A stretch of DNA of 64,000 nt from an uncultured Vampirovibrio sp. (GTDB lineage Bacteria > Cyanobacteriota > Vampirovibrionia > Gastranaerophilales > Gastranaerophilaceae). The stretch spans positions 33,899 through 97,898 of the forward strand of contig CAJTLG010000006.1 in the NCBI GenBank assembly GCA_910577395.1, written 5' to 3'. The position numbers and the translations under genes are program-made. The notes under the pieces are model-generated. The model searched no databases, had not been told where the DNA came from, and saw only the letters and a list, made by a program, of their open reading frames with translations. Below, piece after piece: positions 43,416 through 52,840 of the stretch. Within the stretch, counting starts at the first letter, position 1. Every line of letters begins with the position of its first letter.

Positions 43416-45029
43416 ATGAGACATATTGAAATCTACGATACAACATTAAGGGACGGAGCCCAATCTGAGGGCATAAATTATTCCGTTTCAGATAAATTAA
43501 AAATTATAAAAAAGCTTGATAACCTTGGCGTACAATATATTGAAGCAGGTTGGCCGGGGGCAAACCCTGTGGATAACGAAGTTTTTAATCAAATAGATTA
43601 TTCTGCCCTGAAAAATGCCCAAATTGCAGCATTTGGATGTACAAGAAAACCCGGCATCAGGGAAGAAGATGATAATATCCTAAAAACCCTTGCAGCATCA
43701 AAGGCAAGTATAATAACAATCTTTGGCAAGGCCTGGGATTTTCAGGTAACAGAAGCCCTAAATACAACTTTGGAAGAAAACCTTAGCATGATAGAAGGAA
43801 GTATATCTTTCCTTATAAAAAGCGGCAAAGAAGTATTTTTTGATTGCGAACACTTTTTTGACGGATACAAGGCAAACCCCGAATATGCCCTTAATGTCGC
43901 AAAAACCGCTCATCAGGCAGGTGCTAAAAGGATTATCCTATGTGATACTAATGGCGGCACCTTAAATAATGAAATTTATAAAATCACAAAAGCTGTTGTT
44001 GATTTAATCCCTTCAGCATTAATAGGAATTCATGCACATAATGATTCCGATTTAGCTATTGCAAACTCTATTGCAAGTGTTGATGCGGGTGCAAGCCAGG
44101 TGCAGGGATGTATGAATGGCTACGGGGAAAGGTGCGGCAACACGAATATATGTTCAATCATTCCTAATTTACAGCTAAAACGTGATTTTGATATTATCGG
44201 GGAAAATATTTCAAAACTCTCTGATACCGCAAAACAAATAGCTGAAATTTCAAATAAATCCTTAAATTCCTCTATGCCGTATGTCGGCAGAAGCGCCTTT
44301 ACACACAAGGCAGGGGTACACGCAAGCGGTGTCAGGAAAAATTCCCAAACCTATGAACACATTGACCCTTCCGTTGTGGGCAATTCAAGAAGATTTTTAA
44401 TCTCAGACCAGGCAGGAAGCGCCTCAATAAAAGAAAAACTCAATAACTTAAGATTTGTGCAAAACATATCCGATGATGATATTAAAAAAATAATTGATGA
44501 AATCAAAAAACTTGAATGGAAGGGGTTTGCCTTTGAAGGGGCGGATGCAAGCTTTGAAATCCTTGTTATGAAAGTTTTAAATAAACAGCCAAATTTCTTT
44601 AACATACTGGGTTTCAGGGTGATAGGCGATACCATTACATTATCCGATGTTAATCAAAAAACGATAAGTGAAGCAAGTATTAAAATTGAAATCGAAAATG
44701 AAATAATCCACACAGTATCAGAAGGTGACGGCCCGGTTAATGCTCTGGATAAGGCTTTAAGAAAGGCGCTTGTTGAAAAATACCCCGAAATTCATAACTT
44801 TAAATTGGATGATTTCAAGGTACGTATTTTAGATTCTAAAGACGCAACAGCAGCACAGGTAAGGGTAAACATTGAAAGCTCTGACGGGTTGCATAAATGG
44901 GATACCGTTGGCGTAAGTGAAAATATAATTGAAGCATCCTATATGGCAATTGTAGACAGTATTTATTACGGACTTATTATGCAGGGCGCAAAAAGTATAT
45001 GCGCACCGGCTGCAGCCCGTTTACCATAA
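43416..45029 (+). CDS. cimA: Citramalate synthase
   Basis: About 537 aa. It condenses pyruvate and acetyl-CoA to (R)-citramalate, the threonine-independent route to isoleucine. IYDTTLRDGAQSEGINYS at the start and GIHAHNDSDLAIANSIASVDAGASQVQGCMNGYGERCGNTN, here split across 208-248, are DRE-TIM metallolyase signatures; the C-terminal part is the LeuA-type regulatory dimer domain. The length and the SEGIN variant match CimA better than LeuA. The first of two in-frame starts (43398) adds six residues; the second matches the family start. A TGcTAATAAT sequence is 8 nt upstream of it. Confidence 0.9.
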   Translation: MRHIEIYDTTLRDGAQSEGINYSVSDKLKIIKKLDNLGVQYIEAGWPGANPVDNEVFNQIDYSALKNAQIAAFGCTRKPGIREEDDNILKTLAASKASIITIFGKAWDFQVTEALNTTLEENLSMIEGSISFLIKSGKEVFFDCEHFFDGYKANPEYALNVAKTAHQAGAKRIILCDTNGGTLNNEIYKITKAVVDLIPSALIGIHAHNDSDLAIANSIASVDAGASQVQGCMNGYGERCGNTNICSIIPNLQLKRDFDIIGENISKLSDTAKQIAEISNKSLNSSMPYVGRSAFTHKAGVHASGVRKNSQTYEHIDPSVVGNSRRFLISDQAGSASIKEKLNNLRFVQNISDDDIKKIIDEIKKLEWKGFAFEGADASFEILVMKVLNKQPNFFNILGFRVIGDTITLSDVNQKTISEASIKIEIENEIIHTVSEGDGPVNALDKALRKALVEKYPEIHNFKLDDFKVRILDSKDATAAQVRVNIESSDGLHKWDTVGVSENIIEASYMAIVDSIYYGLIMQGAKSICAPAAARLP

Positions 45030-45105
45030 AACACCGTCCGGGTATCAAATATTAGACATCTGGGTAATATTAAAGTTACTATACTTTTATTATTCTAATA
45101 AAAGT

Positions 45106-46587
45106 ATGAAACATGTTTTGATAAAATCTACAGACCAAAACTTTTTGAAAATTGCTGAAGACTTCCTTAAAAAAAGGGGTATCAGTGTATTTTTTGAAAA
45201 CTTTGAAACAAATAACAATCCTGCCGATATTGATTTTTGCCTCCTTTGTGTAGATTTTGAAAATGAAAAAGAATGCGCCACTGCGCATAATTTTGTTGAA
45301 AATAACAAGGATTTAAAAATATTTGCATATCTTACAAAATCCACAAAAACAACTTTCTTAAATGCAAACAAACTTGGGGTTTTAGGGTGCATAAACAAAT
45401 TGACGGATTTGGATGAAGATTTAATAAACGGCGACATTAAAGAAATTGATATCGAAATAACGGATGAATTTGCCGGCACAAAAATATTAATAGTGGATGA
45501 TATAGCGGAAAATATAAACCTGCTGCAGGATGTGCTTGCCCCGTTTAAATTTGAATTTACAAGCTGCACAAACCCGCTTCGTGCGCTTGATAGCATTGAT
45601 GAAACAAGATATGATTTAATTCTGCTTGATGTTATCATGCCTGAAATGAACGGTTTTCAGCTTGCAAACGAAATAAGGTCATCGGATGCAAATGCAGAAA
45701 CACCTATAGTATTTATAAGTGCATCCAGTGAAAAACAAAATAAGATTGAAGGCTTTAACCTTGGCTCTCTTGCATATATTGAAAAACCTATAGACCCGCA
45801 AACCGTTATAGCACAAATTTATGGCATATTAAAGGTTAGAAAATTAAACAATCAGCTGCTTTTTGAAAAAGAAAATTTTATAGCAATGCTGACTCATGAC
45901 CTTAAAACCCCTATAAGAGCACAAATTCAGGCACTTGATTTATTACTTAAAGATTATTTTGGCGAGCTTAATCCCATGCAAAGAGAAATTGTAAATGAAA
46001 TTATGGCATCAAATAAGTATATGCAAAATATGGCAGAAAATGTACTTACAAACTATAAAACAGAAAACGGTAAATTGAAAATCCAAAAAACTAAAAACGA
46101 CCTAAAGACAACAATAGAAAATACGGTTGAAAATTTGAAGTTTATAATCTCTCAAAAGAACCAGTCCATAAATGTATCTTATGAAAATATTGATTCTACA
46201 ACAGCCTATTATGACGATATAGAAATTAAAAGAGTGCTCTCAAACCTTATAGTGAATGCTTCAGAATATAGTTTTGATAATTCCGTAATTAAAATTATAG
46301 TTACAAAGGAAAACAACAATTTTAAAATAACAGTATCGGATACAGGGCTTGGAATTCAGCCAAATGATATAAATACATTGTTTCAAAAATATTCTACAAA
46401 CTCTAAAGACTACAGAAAGGTGGGTACAGGTCTTGGACTTTATATTTGCCGCGCCATTGTAAACGCCCATGGCGGCACAATAGAGGCCAACCGTCCAAAA
46501 GACGGCGGTACAAGCTTTAGCTTTACACTAAGTACACAAACCCCGGTCCAAAGCCCAAGTAAAGCCAAAAATACTAATAAAGCTTGA
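45106..46587 (+). CDS. Hybrid sensor: pseudo-receiver, receiver and histidine kinase
   Basis: 493 aa, no membrane span, so a soluble sensor. Residues 1-115 look like a degenerate receiver without the phospho-Asp. Residues 126-243 are a true receiver: DD131-132, phospho-acceptor D175 in LLDVIMPEMNG and K227. The kinase follows, with H264 in MLTHDLKTP, the N-box LSNLIVNASEY, DTGLGI and GTGLGLYI. The order receiver-then-kinase is the reverse of most hybrid kinases. A TATACT sits 21 nt before the ATG, and no ribosome site is visible. The partner regulator is not in the window. Confidence 0.88.
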   Translation: MKHVLIKSTDQNFLKIAEDFLKKRGISVFFENFETNNNPADIDFCLLCVDFENEKECATAHNFVENNKDLKIFAYLTKSTKTTFLNANKLGVLGCINKLTDLDEDLINGDIKEIDIEITDEFAGTKILIVDDIAENINLLQDVLAPFKFEFTSCTNPLRALDSIDETRYDLILLDVIMPEMNGFQLANEIRSSDANAETPIVFISASSEKQNKIEGFNLGSLAYIEKPIDPQTVIAQIYGILKVRKLNNQLLFEKENFIAMLTHDLKTPIRAQIQALDLLLKDYFGELNPMQREIVNEIMASNKYMQNMAENVLTNYKTENGKLKIQKTKNDLKTTIENTVENLKFIISQKNQSINVSYENIDSTTAYYDDIEIKRVLSNLIVNASEYSFDNSVIKIIVTKENNNFKITVSDTGLGIQPNDINTLFQKYSTNSKDYRKVGTGLGLYICRAIVNAHGGTIEANRPKDGGTSFSFTLSTQTPVQSPSKAKNTNKA

Positions 46588-47269
46588 TAATCTGCTGTAT
46601 TGCGTTTTCTGCCGTTTCGTACATTTTAAAAAGCTCATCTTTTGTAAACGCATTACCTTCAGCAGTTGCCTGAAATTCTATTATTTTACCGCTTTGGGTC
46701 ATCACAATGTTTGCATCCACATCAGTTGAAGAATCTTCTTCATAACATAAATCCGCAAGCACAGTACCGTTTTTAATACCGACAGAAATAGCTGCAATTG
46801 GTTCAATTATAGGATTTTCCTTTAATTCACCTGCTTTTAAAAGCTTTTCAACAAGTTCCTTTAAAGCAACGTATGCTCCGCAAATAGAGGCCACTCTGGT
46901 GCCGCCGTCCGCCTGTATGACATCGGCATCAATTGTAATTGTTCTTTCACCAAGTTTTTCAAGATTAACACAAGCCCTTATACTGCGGCCTATCAGCCTT
47001 TGAATTTCCTGCGTGCGCCCTGAAAGCTTTGTCCTTTCTCTTTGGCATCTGACATTTGTAGAACTTGGCAATAATGAATACTCGGCACTTATCCAACCTG
47101 AAGCTTCATCCTTTGGCATCCATTTTGGTTTAACATTTTCTACACTTGCACATACTATTACTTTTGTATCCCCAAACTCTACAAGGACAGAACCCATAGC
47201 ATGTTTTGTAAACCCTTTTGTAAATTTCACCCGTCTAATCTGGTTGTTTTCTCTTCCATCGTTGCGCAT
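46574..47269 (-). CDS. rph: Ribonuclease PH
   Basis: 231 aa phosphorolytic 3'-5' exoribonuclease that trims tRNA 3' ends, which matters here because the tRNA genes lack CCA. RxDGRENNQIR at the start, RSIRACVNLEKLGERTITIDADVIQADGGTR-type core (the D of DADVIQADGGT is in the phosphate site) and the C-terminal ATAEG are all intact. Its end overlaps the kinase gene's end by 14 bp. Confidence 0.95.
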   Translation of the reverse strand: MRNDGRENNQIRRVKFTKGFTKHAMGSVLVEFGDTKVIVCASVENVKPKWMPKDEASGWISAEYSLLPSSTNVRCQRERTKLSGRTQEIQRLIGRSIRACVNLEKLGERTITIDADVIQADGGTRVASICGAYVALKELVEKLLKAGELKENPIIEPIAAISVGIKNGTVLADLCYEEDSSTDVDANIVMTQSGKIIEFQATAEGNAFTKDELFKMYETAENAIQQIIKLY

Positions 47270-47317
47270 AAATCAAACCTTTGCCCATTCAATACAAGGG
47301 CGTTTTAAACCTTTGTC

Positions 47318-47326
47318 ATTATAGCA
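47318..47326 (-). promoter_or_regulatory. Extended -10 element for rph
   Basis: On the minus strand this reads TGcTATAAT, about 48 nt upstream of the rph start. Confidence 0.5.
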
Positions 47327-47445
47327 TAAAAGTATTATTTTCAAGTTATTTTTAATTTTAAAAAATTGTAGTTTGCGGCAATTTAAAAGGGAAAACAATT
47401 TTATATAATAATTTTATAAATCCTCAACTCTTCTGATTGCTTTTG

Positions 47446-47489
47446 CCCTTCCTAATAAGCCCCTGTTTTCAGGGACATATCAGGAAGGG
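47446..47489 (-). terminator. Stem-loop after the Spy-like gene
   Basis: CCCTTCCT at 47446-47453 pairs with AGGAAGGG at 47482-47489, with an inner ccctg/caggg stem. It lies just downstream of the minus-strand operon. No U-tract follows on the minus strand, so it may be a processing or Rho-type terminator hairpin. Confidence 0.4.
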
Positions 47490-47501
47490 TTATTTTAAAG
47501 A

Positions 47502-48107
47502 TTACTTGCAGTCTGTTTTTGGACATTCAACCGACGGTCTTTTAGAATAGTTATGATGATACCCGGGGCGGCCGAACATTTCGGGACCTTGCGGCATTCT
47601 GTGTTCCCTAAAATGTTTTCTGCCTTCTTCTTTAATTTGGGCATATTTTACCTTTTGTTCGGGTGTTAAAATAGCCTTAAATTCTTTTTCGTTATCTTGT
47701 CTGATTTGGCGAATATCCTGGTCGATACTTCTAAGTTCTGTTTTTAATACATCAACCCTTTTATCCTGTTCTTTTATTGTTAAATTATCATTATCCATAA
47801 CGGCTCTGATTTCATCAAGCTTTACCTTTTTTTTATCCATTAAAGGTTTCATTTTATCATGCCCGCTCATCCTTATTTCTCTTGCCTTTGCAACCTGTTC
47901 ATCAGAAAGCCCGAGCGCTTTATTGAATTCTTCCGCCCTTTTTTGCATTTCAGCCTTTATTTCATCAGGACAGGGTTTTTGGTTTTTTTCATAGCACGGC
48001 TGCGCTTTATTTGGGGCCTCAACCTTGCATGGTGCAGCATCTGCTGAACACAATCCGCCAAATACAACTGTTGCAGCAAGTGCCATAGTTAAAAATTCTT
48101 TTTTCAT
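47502..48107 (-). CDS. Secreted Spy/CpxP-like periplasmic protein
   Basis: 201 aa from the ATG at 48107 (RBS AAAGGA). An N-terminal signal peptide (KKEFLTMALAATVVFGG, cleavage near SADA-A) is followed by a long helical region with two LTxxQ-type motifs (LSDEQ and LTPEQ), as in Spy/CpxP/ZraP stress chaperones. Several Cys and a His-rich tail (RKHFREH, YHHN) suggest metal binding. It is the third gene of an anti-sigma/sigma operon, so envelope or metal stress is its likely trigger. Confidence 0.82.
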   Translation of the reverse strand: MKKEFLTMALAATVVFGGLCSADAAPCKVEAPNKAQPCYEKNQKPCPDEIKAEMQKRAEEFNKALGLSDEQVAKAREIRMSGHDKMKPLMDKKKVKLDEIRAVMDNDNLTIKEQDKRVDVLKTELRSIDQDIRQIRQDNEKEFKAILTPEQKVKYAQIKEEGRKHFREHRMPQGPEMFGRPGYHHNYSKRPSVECPKTDCK

Positions 48108-48130
48108 TAAATAATCCTTTCTAATTTTAA

Positions 48131-48631
48131 TTATTCTTCTATTAAATCCTGTAATTTTTGACAAAGTTCTTTTTTAGCATTATAAATTCTGGACTTTACC
48201 GTCCCGACAGGGCAACTCAGCCTGCGCGCAATATCTTCATAGGTAAAATTATAAATTTCTGACATAACAATCACTTCTTTATGCTTTTTATTGAGCGAAT
48301 TAATCGCCTCTGTTATTCTTACCTGTCTTTCTTTTTGAAGCAATGCCCCTTCCGGCCCCTTTTTCTTATCCCTCATATTCACCACCACGGTATCATCCTC
48401 CGGGGGTGCTTCATATCTATAGCGCGCACTTTTAAGATAATCCCTTGAAATGTTATAAGTAATTGCTGCAAGCCAGCTTGAAAGTTTACCTCTTTCAGTG
48501 TATTTGTCCTTGTTTTTAAAGGCTTTCATATACACTTCCTGTTCAAGGTCCTCATTATCTTCTTTTGTGACAAGCTTTATTATATTTTTAACCTTTTGCC
48601 TGTCTTTATTAAATATTTCCCTAAAATCCAT
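48131..48631 (-). CDS. ECF-type RNA polymerase sigma factor
   Basis: 166 aa with region 2 (EDLEQEVYMKAFKN, -10 recognition) and region 4 (LSCPVGTVKSRIYNAKKEL, helix-turn-helix binding the -35) and little between, the size of an ECF sigma. Its anti-sigma gene lies directly upstream and a Spy-like gene downstream on the same strand, forming a stress regulon of its own. Confidence 0.92.
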   Translation of the reverse strand: MDFREIFNKDRQKVKNIIKLVTKEDNEDLEQEVYMKAFKNKDKYTERGKLSSWLAAITYNISRDYLKSARYRYEAPPEDDTVVVNMRDKKKGPEGALLQKERQVRITEAINSLNKKHKEVIVMSEIYNFTYEDIARRLSCPVGTVKSRIYNAKKELCQKLQDLIEE

Positions 48632-48672
48632 TTAAAAATTTCCGTCTTATCCTGATAAAAAGGCTCTTTGAA

Positions 48673-49065
48673 TTATTGCCCGAAATCCACCGCTATAAGC
48701 CCGTAATCATCAACAGGCAAGCCCATTTGCTCATAGCTGTAATCTACCCCGTAGGCACCGTCTGAAATAACCGCAATAGTTTCATTTACAAAAGATTCAG
48801 GGGTGGTAATTTGCACTGCAAAGAATGCAAGAAATATCATCAGAAACGATGCCGCTATTGACAAAATGGCGGTTTTAAGCCTCTTTTGCCTTTGTCTGTA
48901 TGAAAAAGAAACCTCTTTTATAAGGCCGGAAACTTTTTTCATCTTTTCATGTTCTGCCGCACAATCCGGGCATATTTTAATATGCTCCAAAAGTGCATTT
49001 TTATCAGATGAAATAAAAAGTTCTTCGTATTTCGTGCATTTTTTATCCATTTTTTGTCCTAGCAT
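48673..49065 (-). CDS. Zinc-finger anti-sigma factor, membrane-anchored
   Basis: 130 aa. The N-terminal zf-HC2 motif is His-x3-Cys-x2-Cys (HIKICPDC near 29-36), preceded by KKCTKYEEL. One membrane helix spans about 66-86. The C-terminal extracytoplasmic part ends VDYSYEQMGLPVDDYG. This is the standard layout of an ECF anti-sigma factor. Starts at 49065 or 49050 are both possible. Unusually it is the first gene of the operon, ahead of the sigma gene. Confidence 0.85.
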   Translation of the reverse strand: MLGQKMDKKCTKYEELFISSDKNALLEHIKICPDCAAEHEKMKKVSGLIKEVSFSYRQRQKRLKTAILSIAASFLMIFLAFFAVQITTPESFVNETIAVISDGAYGVDYSYEQMGLPVDDYGLIAVDFGQ

Positions 49066-49589
49066 TTTGTTCCTTACATAAATTATAACGATTTAGAATT
49101 CGGATTGTTCATTTTTAACGGTTTTTTGATAACATATTAATAATAAAACCGCTATAGAGTGCCAAGGTTCAAGGATTTTGGCAGATTGGCAAAAATTCAA
49201 ATCGTCAGGGTAAACCATACTTTAATGGTAAATTTTCTAAGGCATTTAGCCTGCGAATTCCGTTTGAACAGTGCCTATACTGTTAAATCAAAAGATTACC
49301 CCATAAATAATGGCACAGTGCAAGGGCCACAGCCGATGCTGACAACTGCTACCCGGCCTGGATATGGGCAGGCACACCCACAAGCGGCAAGTACCATACC
49401 ATGGTGTTAAACAGCGGCAGCTTTTATGAGCACTCGAACTCTCCGTATCCCGCTACTCTTGCCTTTTCGGTGCGCTGTGCCACGTGGTTTTGGAGACAAA
49501 TCTGATTAATCCAATCAGACTGATAATTTGTAAATTCTTGTAACAATATTACATATTTACGAAGTTGTTTATCTAATAAAGGAAAAATT
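49066..49589. other. 524-bp gene-poor region with a gene remnant
   Basis: The left part has a minus-strand TATAAT (about 49091) that could serve the anti-sigma operon. The right part holds a truncated coding remnant (separate entry). No other gene was supported; a short plus-strand ORF from 49159 has no recognisable content and crosses the remnant in another frame. Confidence 0.6.
49311..49505 (+). pseudogene. C-terminal remnant of a secreted-type paralogous protein
   Basis: A stretch of 64 codons, opened by the stop at 49308 and closed by TGA at 49503-49505, reads WIWAGTPTSGKYHTMV near its start and SGSFYEHSNSPYPATLAFSVRC near its end. It has no start codon in context. The ending resembles the SVRC terminus of Fibrobacter-type 'major paralogous' (FISUMP) domains, often C-terminal parts of larger surface proteins. 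Its base composition is much richer in GC than the flanks, so it may be a transferred piece. Confidence 0.6.
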
Positions 49590-50293
49590 ATGAGTGAATT
49601 TTCAAATGTACGGCTGAACACATTCAATGAATGGTATGGAACAAATATCCAACCTGCAATAACCCAACAAAATAATGCTAGCTCCACAAGTATTTTTAGT
49701 GAAAATACTATAGATAACAAAGAAACAAAAAATGGCGATACTATAACAATTACAGGCAAAGAAATAAGCAAGGAAAAGGCAATTATAGGTGGGTTTGCAA
49801 TTGTTACCACGGTAATTGGGGCCACTATTTTAATATTTAAAGGCAAAGGAAAAATGCTGCAAAATGCATCTACACCAAAATTAAATACAAACCAAGGAAT
49901 TAAAGATGCAGCTAAAATAGCAGAAACAGCAGCCAAAGAAACATCTGAAGAAACTCTAAAAGATATTGCAACAATTTTTCTAAATCCAGAAGAAATTGAC
50001 AAATTGATAAACTGGAATACACTTGACCCAAAAATAACTAAAATACTCCAAGGCGATTTTAAAAACTACCTTGTCAAAACCCCAAAAACCAGGGGCACGA
50101 TTGAAACTATAGTAAAAAATTTACAAAACATAAGTAAAGAATTACACCAGCAGAACTTGAAAAAATTACAAAAAAACATGATGATGGCAACAATCCGGGA
50201 TTAAAATATCTTGTTGATTATCTTCAAGAAACAATGGGTAGGCCTAAAGATGTAAAAATGATAATTGATTATTTGCACAAAATTGGCTCGTAG
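49590..50293 (+). pseudogene. Hypothetical protein interrupted by a frameshift
   Basis: The first reading frame, from the ATG at 49590, runs to a stop at 50204 and includes one membrane helix (IIGGFAIVTTVIGATILIF near 65-83). From 50141 the next frame continues as a clean coding sequence (ITPAELEKITKKHDDGNN and LKYLVDYLQETMGRPKDV) to the stop at 50293. Adding one A in the AAAGAATT run near 50137-50142 joins the frames into a ~235-aa protein. The family is unknown. A terminator follows at 50332. Confidence 0.65.
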
Positions 50294-50331
50294 TTGAAAA
50301 TAAAATCTTTATTAGATAATATAAAAAAATG

Positions 50332-50365
50332 AAGTGCTCTTAAATAAAAACTAGGAGCACTTTTT
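50332..50365 (+). terminator. Rho-independent terminator
   Basis: AAGTGCTC (50332-50339) pairs with GAGCACTT (50355-50362), followed by a T-run to 50365. It closes the preceding frameshifted gene. Confidence 0.85.
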
Positions 50366-50386
50366 ATCATCCCCAATCTGTTTTCA

Positions 50387-50395
50387 TGCTATACT
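50387..50395 (+). promoter_or_regulatory. Extended -10 element before nadE
   Basis: TGcTATACT, 33 nt before the nadE ATG; identical to the element before thiS. Confidence 0.5.
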
Positions 50396-50428
50396 TACCC
50401 TGTAATCCACCAAAATAGAGGCTGTGCA

Positions 50429-52393
50429 ATGCTTGATATCACAAAATATATTAAAATGGAACTTTCGGGACAGGAATTTTGCGGAGAAAATTTTCACACA
50501 AATCCCGATATAGACAAGCTTTCAACTGAAGAAAAAAAAGAAATAATATCAAAAATAAAACCGCACCTTACCCCGGAAGCCATTGTACTGGCGCAGGTTG
50601 ACCCGATTGTAGGGGATATAGAATATAATTTTAACAAGGCAAAAAAATATATAGAGTGGGCAAATGAATTAAAAGTAGGTGCAATCGCCTTTCCGGAGCT
50701 GTTTTTATTCGGCTATCCGGTTTTTGATATTATTGACCGCTACCCAAAATTAGTTGAAAAAAATATTGAATACCTTGAAAAACTTGCAAAATGTACCGGT
50801 AAAACCAAGGTCCTGATTGGCTTTTGCGAATTTAACAGATTTTACATAGGAAAAAGATATTTTAACTCGGTTGCGGTTTTATCAAACAAAAAAATTGAAA
50901 CCATAATCAGAAAGACGCTTTTGCCCGTCTACAGCGAGTTTAACGATGCCAGATATTTTCAATCTGCAGAATTTGATTCAAAAGAAAGAATTATTGAAAT
51001 CGGCAAAATGCGCGCAGGCATTGTGATTTGCGAGGAAAACTGGGCAGATAAAGACTTCTTTGACCACCCCGTATATAGTTTTGACCCTGTCGATAAAATC
51101 ATAAAAGAGCAAAACCCTGATATAATCATTAATTGCAGCTCTTCGCCCACGCGTGCCAAAAAAGAACAGCTGCTGCATAACATGCTTTCTTTTGTAAGTA
51201 AAAAGTATGAAACCCCTATCGCGTACGTGAACCAAACTGGTGCTGTTGACAACATCACCTTTCAGGGCGCAAGCCGCCTGTACAGTGCAAAAGGGGAGAT
51301 TATGGCCCGTGCAAAGTCTTTTGAGGAGCAGTTTTTCATAGTACAGCCAAATCCAAAACCCTCTTGCAGCAAGGATATCAACTGTATTTACACCCTTCCG
51401 CAGGGTCTTGAAAAAACCTTAAACTCCCAAAAGGCCTTCAGTCTTGATTATGAGCCGGACCTTGAGCGTACATACCTCACCATCACTAGCTCTATAAGGG
51501 ATTACTTTCATAAAAACGGCTTTAAAAGGGCTGTTTTGGGCGTTTCAGGGGGCTTAGATTCAAGCGTATCGTGTGTTTTACTGGCAGATGCCCTTAAATC
51601 GGAAAACGTTTTTGCAGTTTCTATGCCATCCTCCATCACAAGTGAACAGTCAAAATCTGACGCACAAGAATTGTGTGCCAATTTAGGCGTTAATTTCACC
51701 GAAATCCCGATTTTTGATATGTTCAAAGCCGCGCGGAGCACGTTTGACGGGGTATTTGAAAAAGTTGAAACCCGCTGGCAGGATAGGTTTAAGGCGTCTT
51801 TAACAAATGATAATATTCAAGCAAGAAGCCGTGCAATGATACTGTGGGGAATTTCAAACGAGTTCCCAAATACAATGCCCATCGCAACTTCAGACAAATC
51901 AGAGCTATATATGGGTTATGCCACAATTAACGGAGATATGTCAGGCGGTTTTGCGCCAATAGCAGATGTCACAAAAACAAAGCTTTTTGCCCTTGCACGT
52001 TGGCTAAACAAAAACAGATTACAGCGAAATGCAATCCCTGAGGCTGTTTTAATTAAGCCGCCCGGCGCAGAGCTTGCCATAGACCCAAAAACCGGCAAAC
52101 CCCTGCTTGCAGAAGATGCCCTAATGCCTTATGAATTCCTGGATGAGGTCATCTGGAGGCTTGAAAACCTGCACCAGAGCAAGGAAGAGATGCTATGCGA
52201 AACATTTTTATATGAAGAAAAAAATAATATATCAAAAGCCACTAAAATTGCGTGGTTAGACAAATTTTTCCGCCGCATGCAAACTGCTCTCTTTAAATGG
52301 TCTATAATGCCCCCGGCACCTATTGTTGATGCCCGCTCAATCAATAAAACCGAATATAATCAACCAATAACATCAAAATTAAAATTTTATTAA
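50429..52393 (+). CDS. nadE: Glutamine-dependent NAD+ synthetase
   Basis: 654 aa, two domains. The N-terminal nitrilase-type glutaminase has the triad E90, K162 and C201 (FPELFLFGY, RKTLLP, VICEENW). The C-terminal synthetase has the PP-loop SGGLDSS at 373-379. It makes NAD+ from deamido-NAD+ with ammonia channelled between domains. The first ~40 residues are an extension not usual in the family. An AGAGG precedes the ATG. Confidence 0.95.
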   Translation: MLDITKYIKMELSGQEFCGENFHTNPDIDKLSTEEKKEIISKIKPHLTPEAIVLAQVDPIVGDIEYNFNKAKKYIEWANELKVGAIAFPELFLFGYPVFDIIDRYPKLVEKNIEYLEKLAKCTGKTKVLIGFCEFNRFYIGKRYFNSVAVLSNKKIETIIRKTLLPVYSEFNDARYFQSAEFDSKERIIEIGKMRAGIVICEENWADKDFFDHPVYSFDPVDKIIKEQNPDIIINCSSSPTRAKKEQLLHNMLSFVSKKYETPIAYVNQTGAVDNITFQGASRLYSAKGEIMARAKSFEEQFFIVQPNPKPSCSKDINCIYTLPQGLEKTLNSQKAFSLDYEPDLERTYLTITSSIRDYFHKNGFKRAVLGVSGGLDSSVSCVLLADALKSENVFAVSMPSSITSEQSKSDAQELCANLGVNFTEIPIFDMFKAARSTFDGVFEKVETRWQDRFKASLTNDNIQARSRAMILWGISNEFPNTMPIATSDKSELYMGYATINGDMSGGFAPIADVTKTKLFALARWLNKNRLQRNAIPEAVLIKPPGAELAIDPKTGKPLLAEDALMPYEFLDEVIWRLENLHQSKEEMLCETFLYEEKNNISKATKIAWLDKFFRRMQTALFKWSIMPPAPIVDARSINKTEYNQPITSKLKFY

Positions 52394-52425
52394 GGATAAA
52401 CAACATTTTACACGGGAAAACCTTG

Positions 52426-52758
52426 TTATGACTGCCTTACAGCCTGACAAAATTTAAACAGCATTCGTGCAAGCATATCATTTTGGCGCACTTCATTAAT
52501 TACAGAAATTTTAATTTCTTCAATGGATTTTTGGCCGTTATCAAACATAAATAGTTCATAAATCTCTATATTCAATGCCAGTGCAATTTTTGCAAGATTA
52601 TCGGGGGAGGGGTAATTTTTACCTATTTCGATTTTTGAAACATTATTCGGCTCAATATCAATCAACTCTGCAAGCTTTTCCTGGGTCATCTTCCTAAACT
52701 TGCGAAGTTCTTTTATCCTTGAACCGAGTAGTTTTTTTACGTCAATGGGTGCAGTCAT
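52426..52758 (-). CDS. XRE-family helix-turn-helix regulator
   Basis: About 110 aa from the ATG at 52758, which follows AAGGG; a start at 52782 lacks a ribosome site and would sit directly on the TATAAT. An N-terminal HTH_3 fold (REL-RKFRKMTQEKLAELIDIEPNNVSKIEIGKNYPSPDNLAKIALALN, positions about 8-58) is followed by a short helical tail for dimerisation. It is divergent from the prepilin-like glycine-rich gene and could control it. Confidence 0.88.
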   Translation of the reverse strand: MTAPIDVKKLLGSRIKELRKFRKMTQEKLAELIDIEPNNVSKIEIGKNYPSPDNLAKIALALNIEIYELFMFDNGQKSIEEIKISVINEVRQNDMLARMLFKFCQAVRQS

Positions 52759-52840
52759 TATAAGTGCCCTTTTCGCTGTCATTATTATATATTAGCGATT
52801 TTACCCGAAATGAAACATATTTTTATAGAATATATTTTAT

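Noticed and set aside
49159..49410. 83-codon plus-strand ORF upstream of and overlapping the FISUMP-like remnant
   Set aside because: It has no ribosome site, crosses the remnant in a different frame and shows no recognisable domain.
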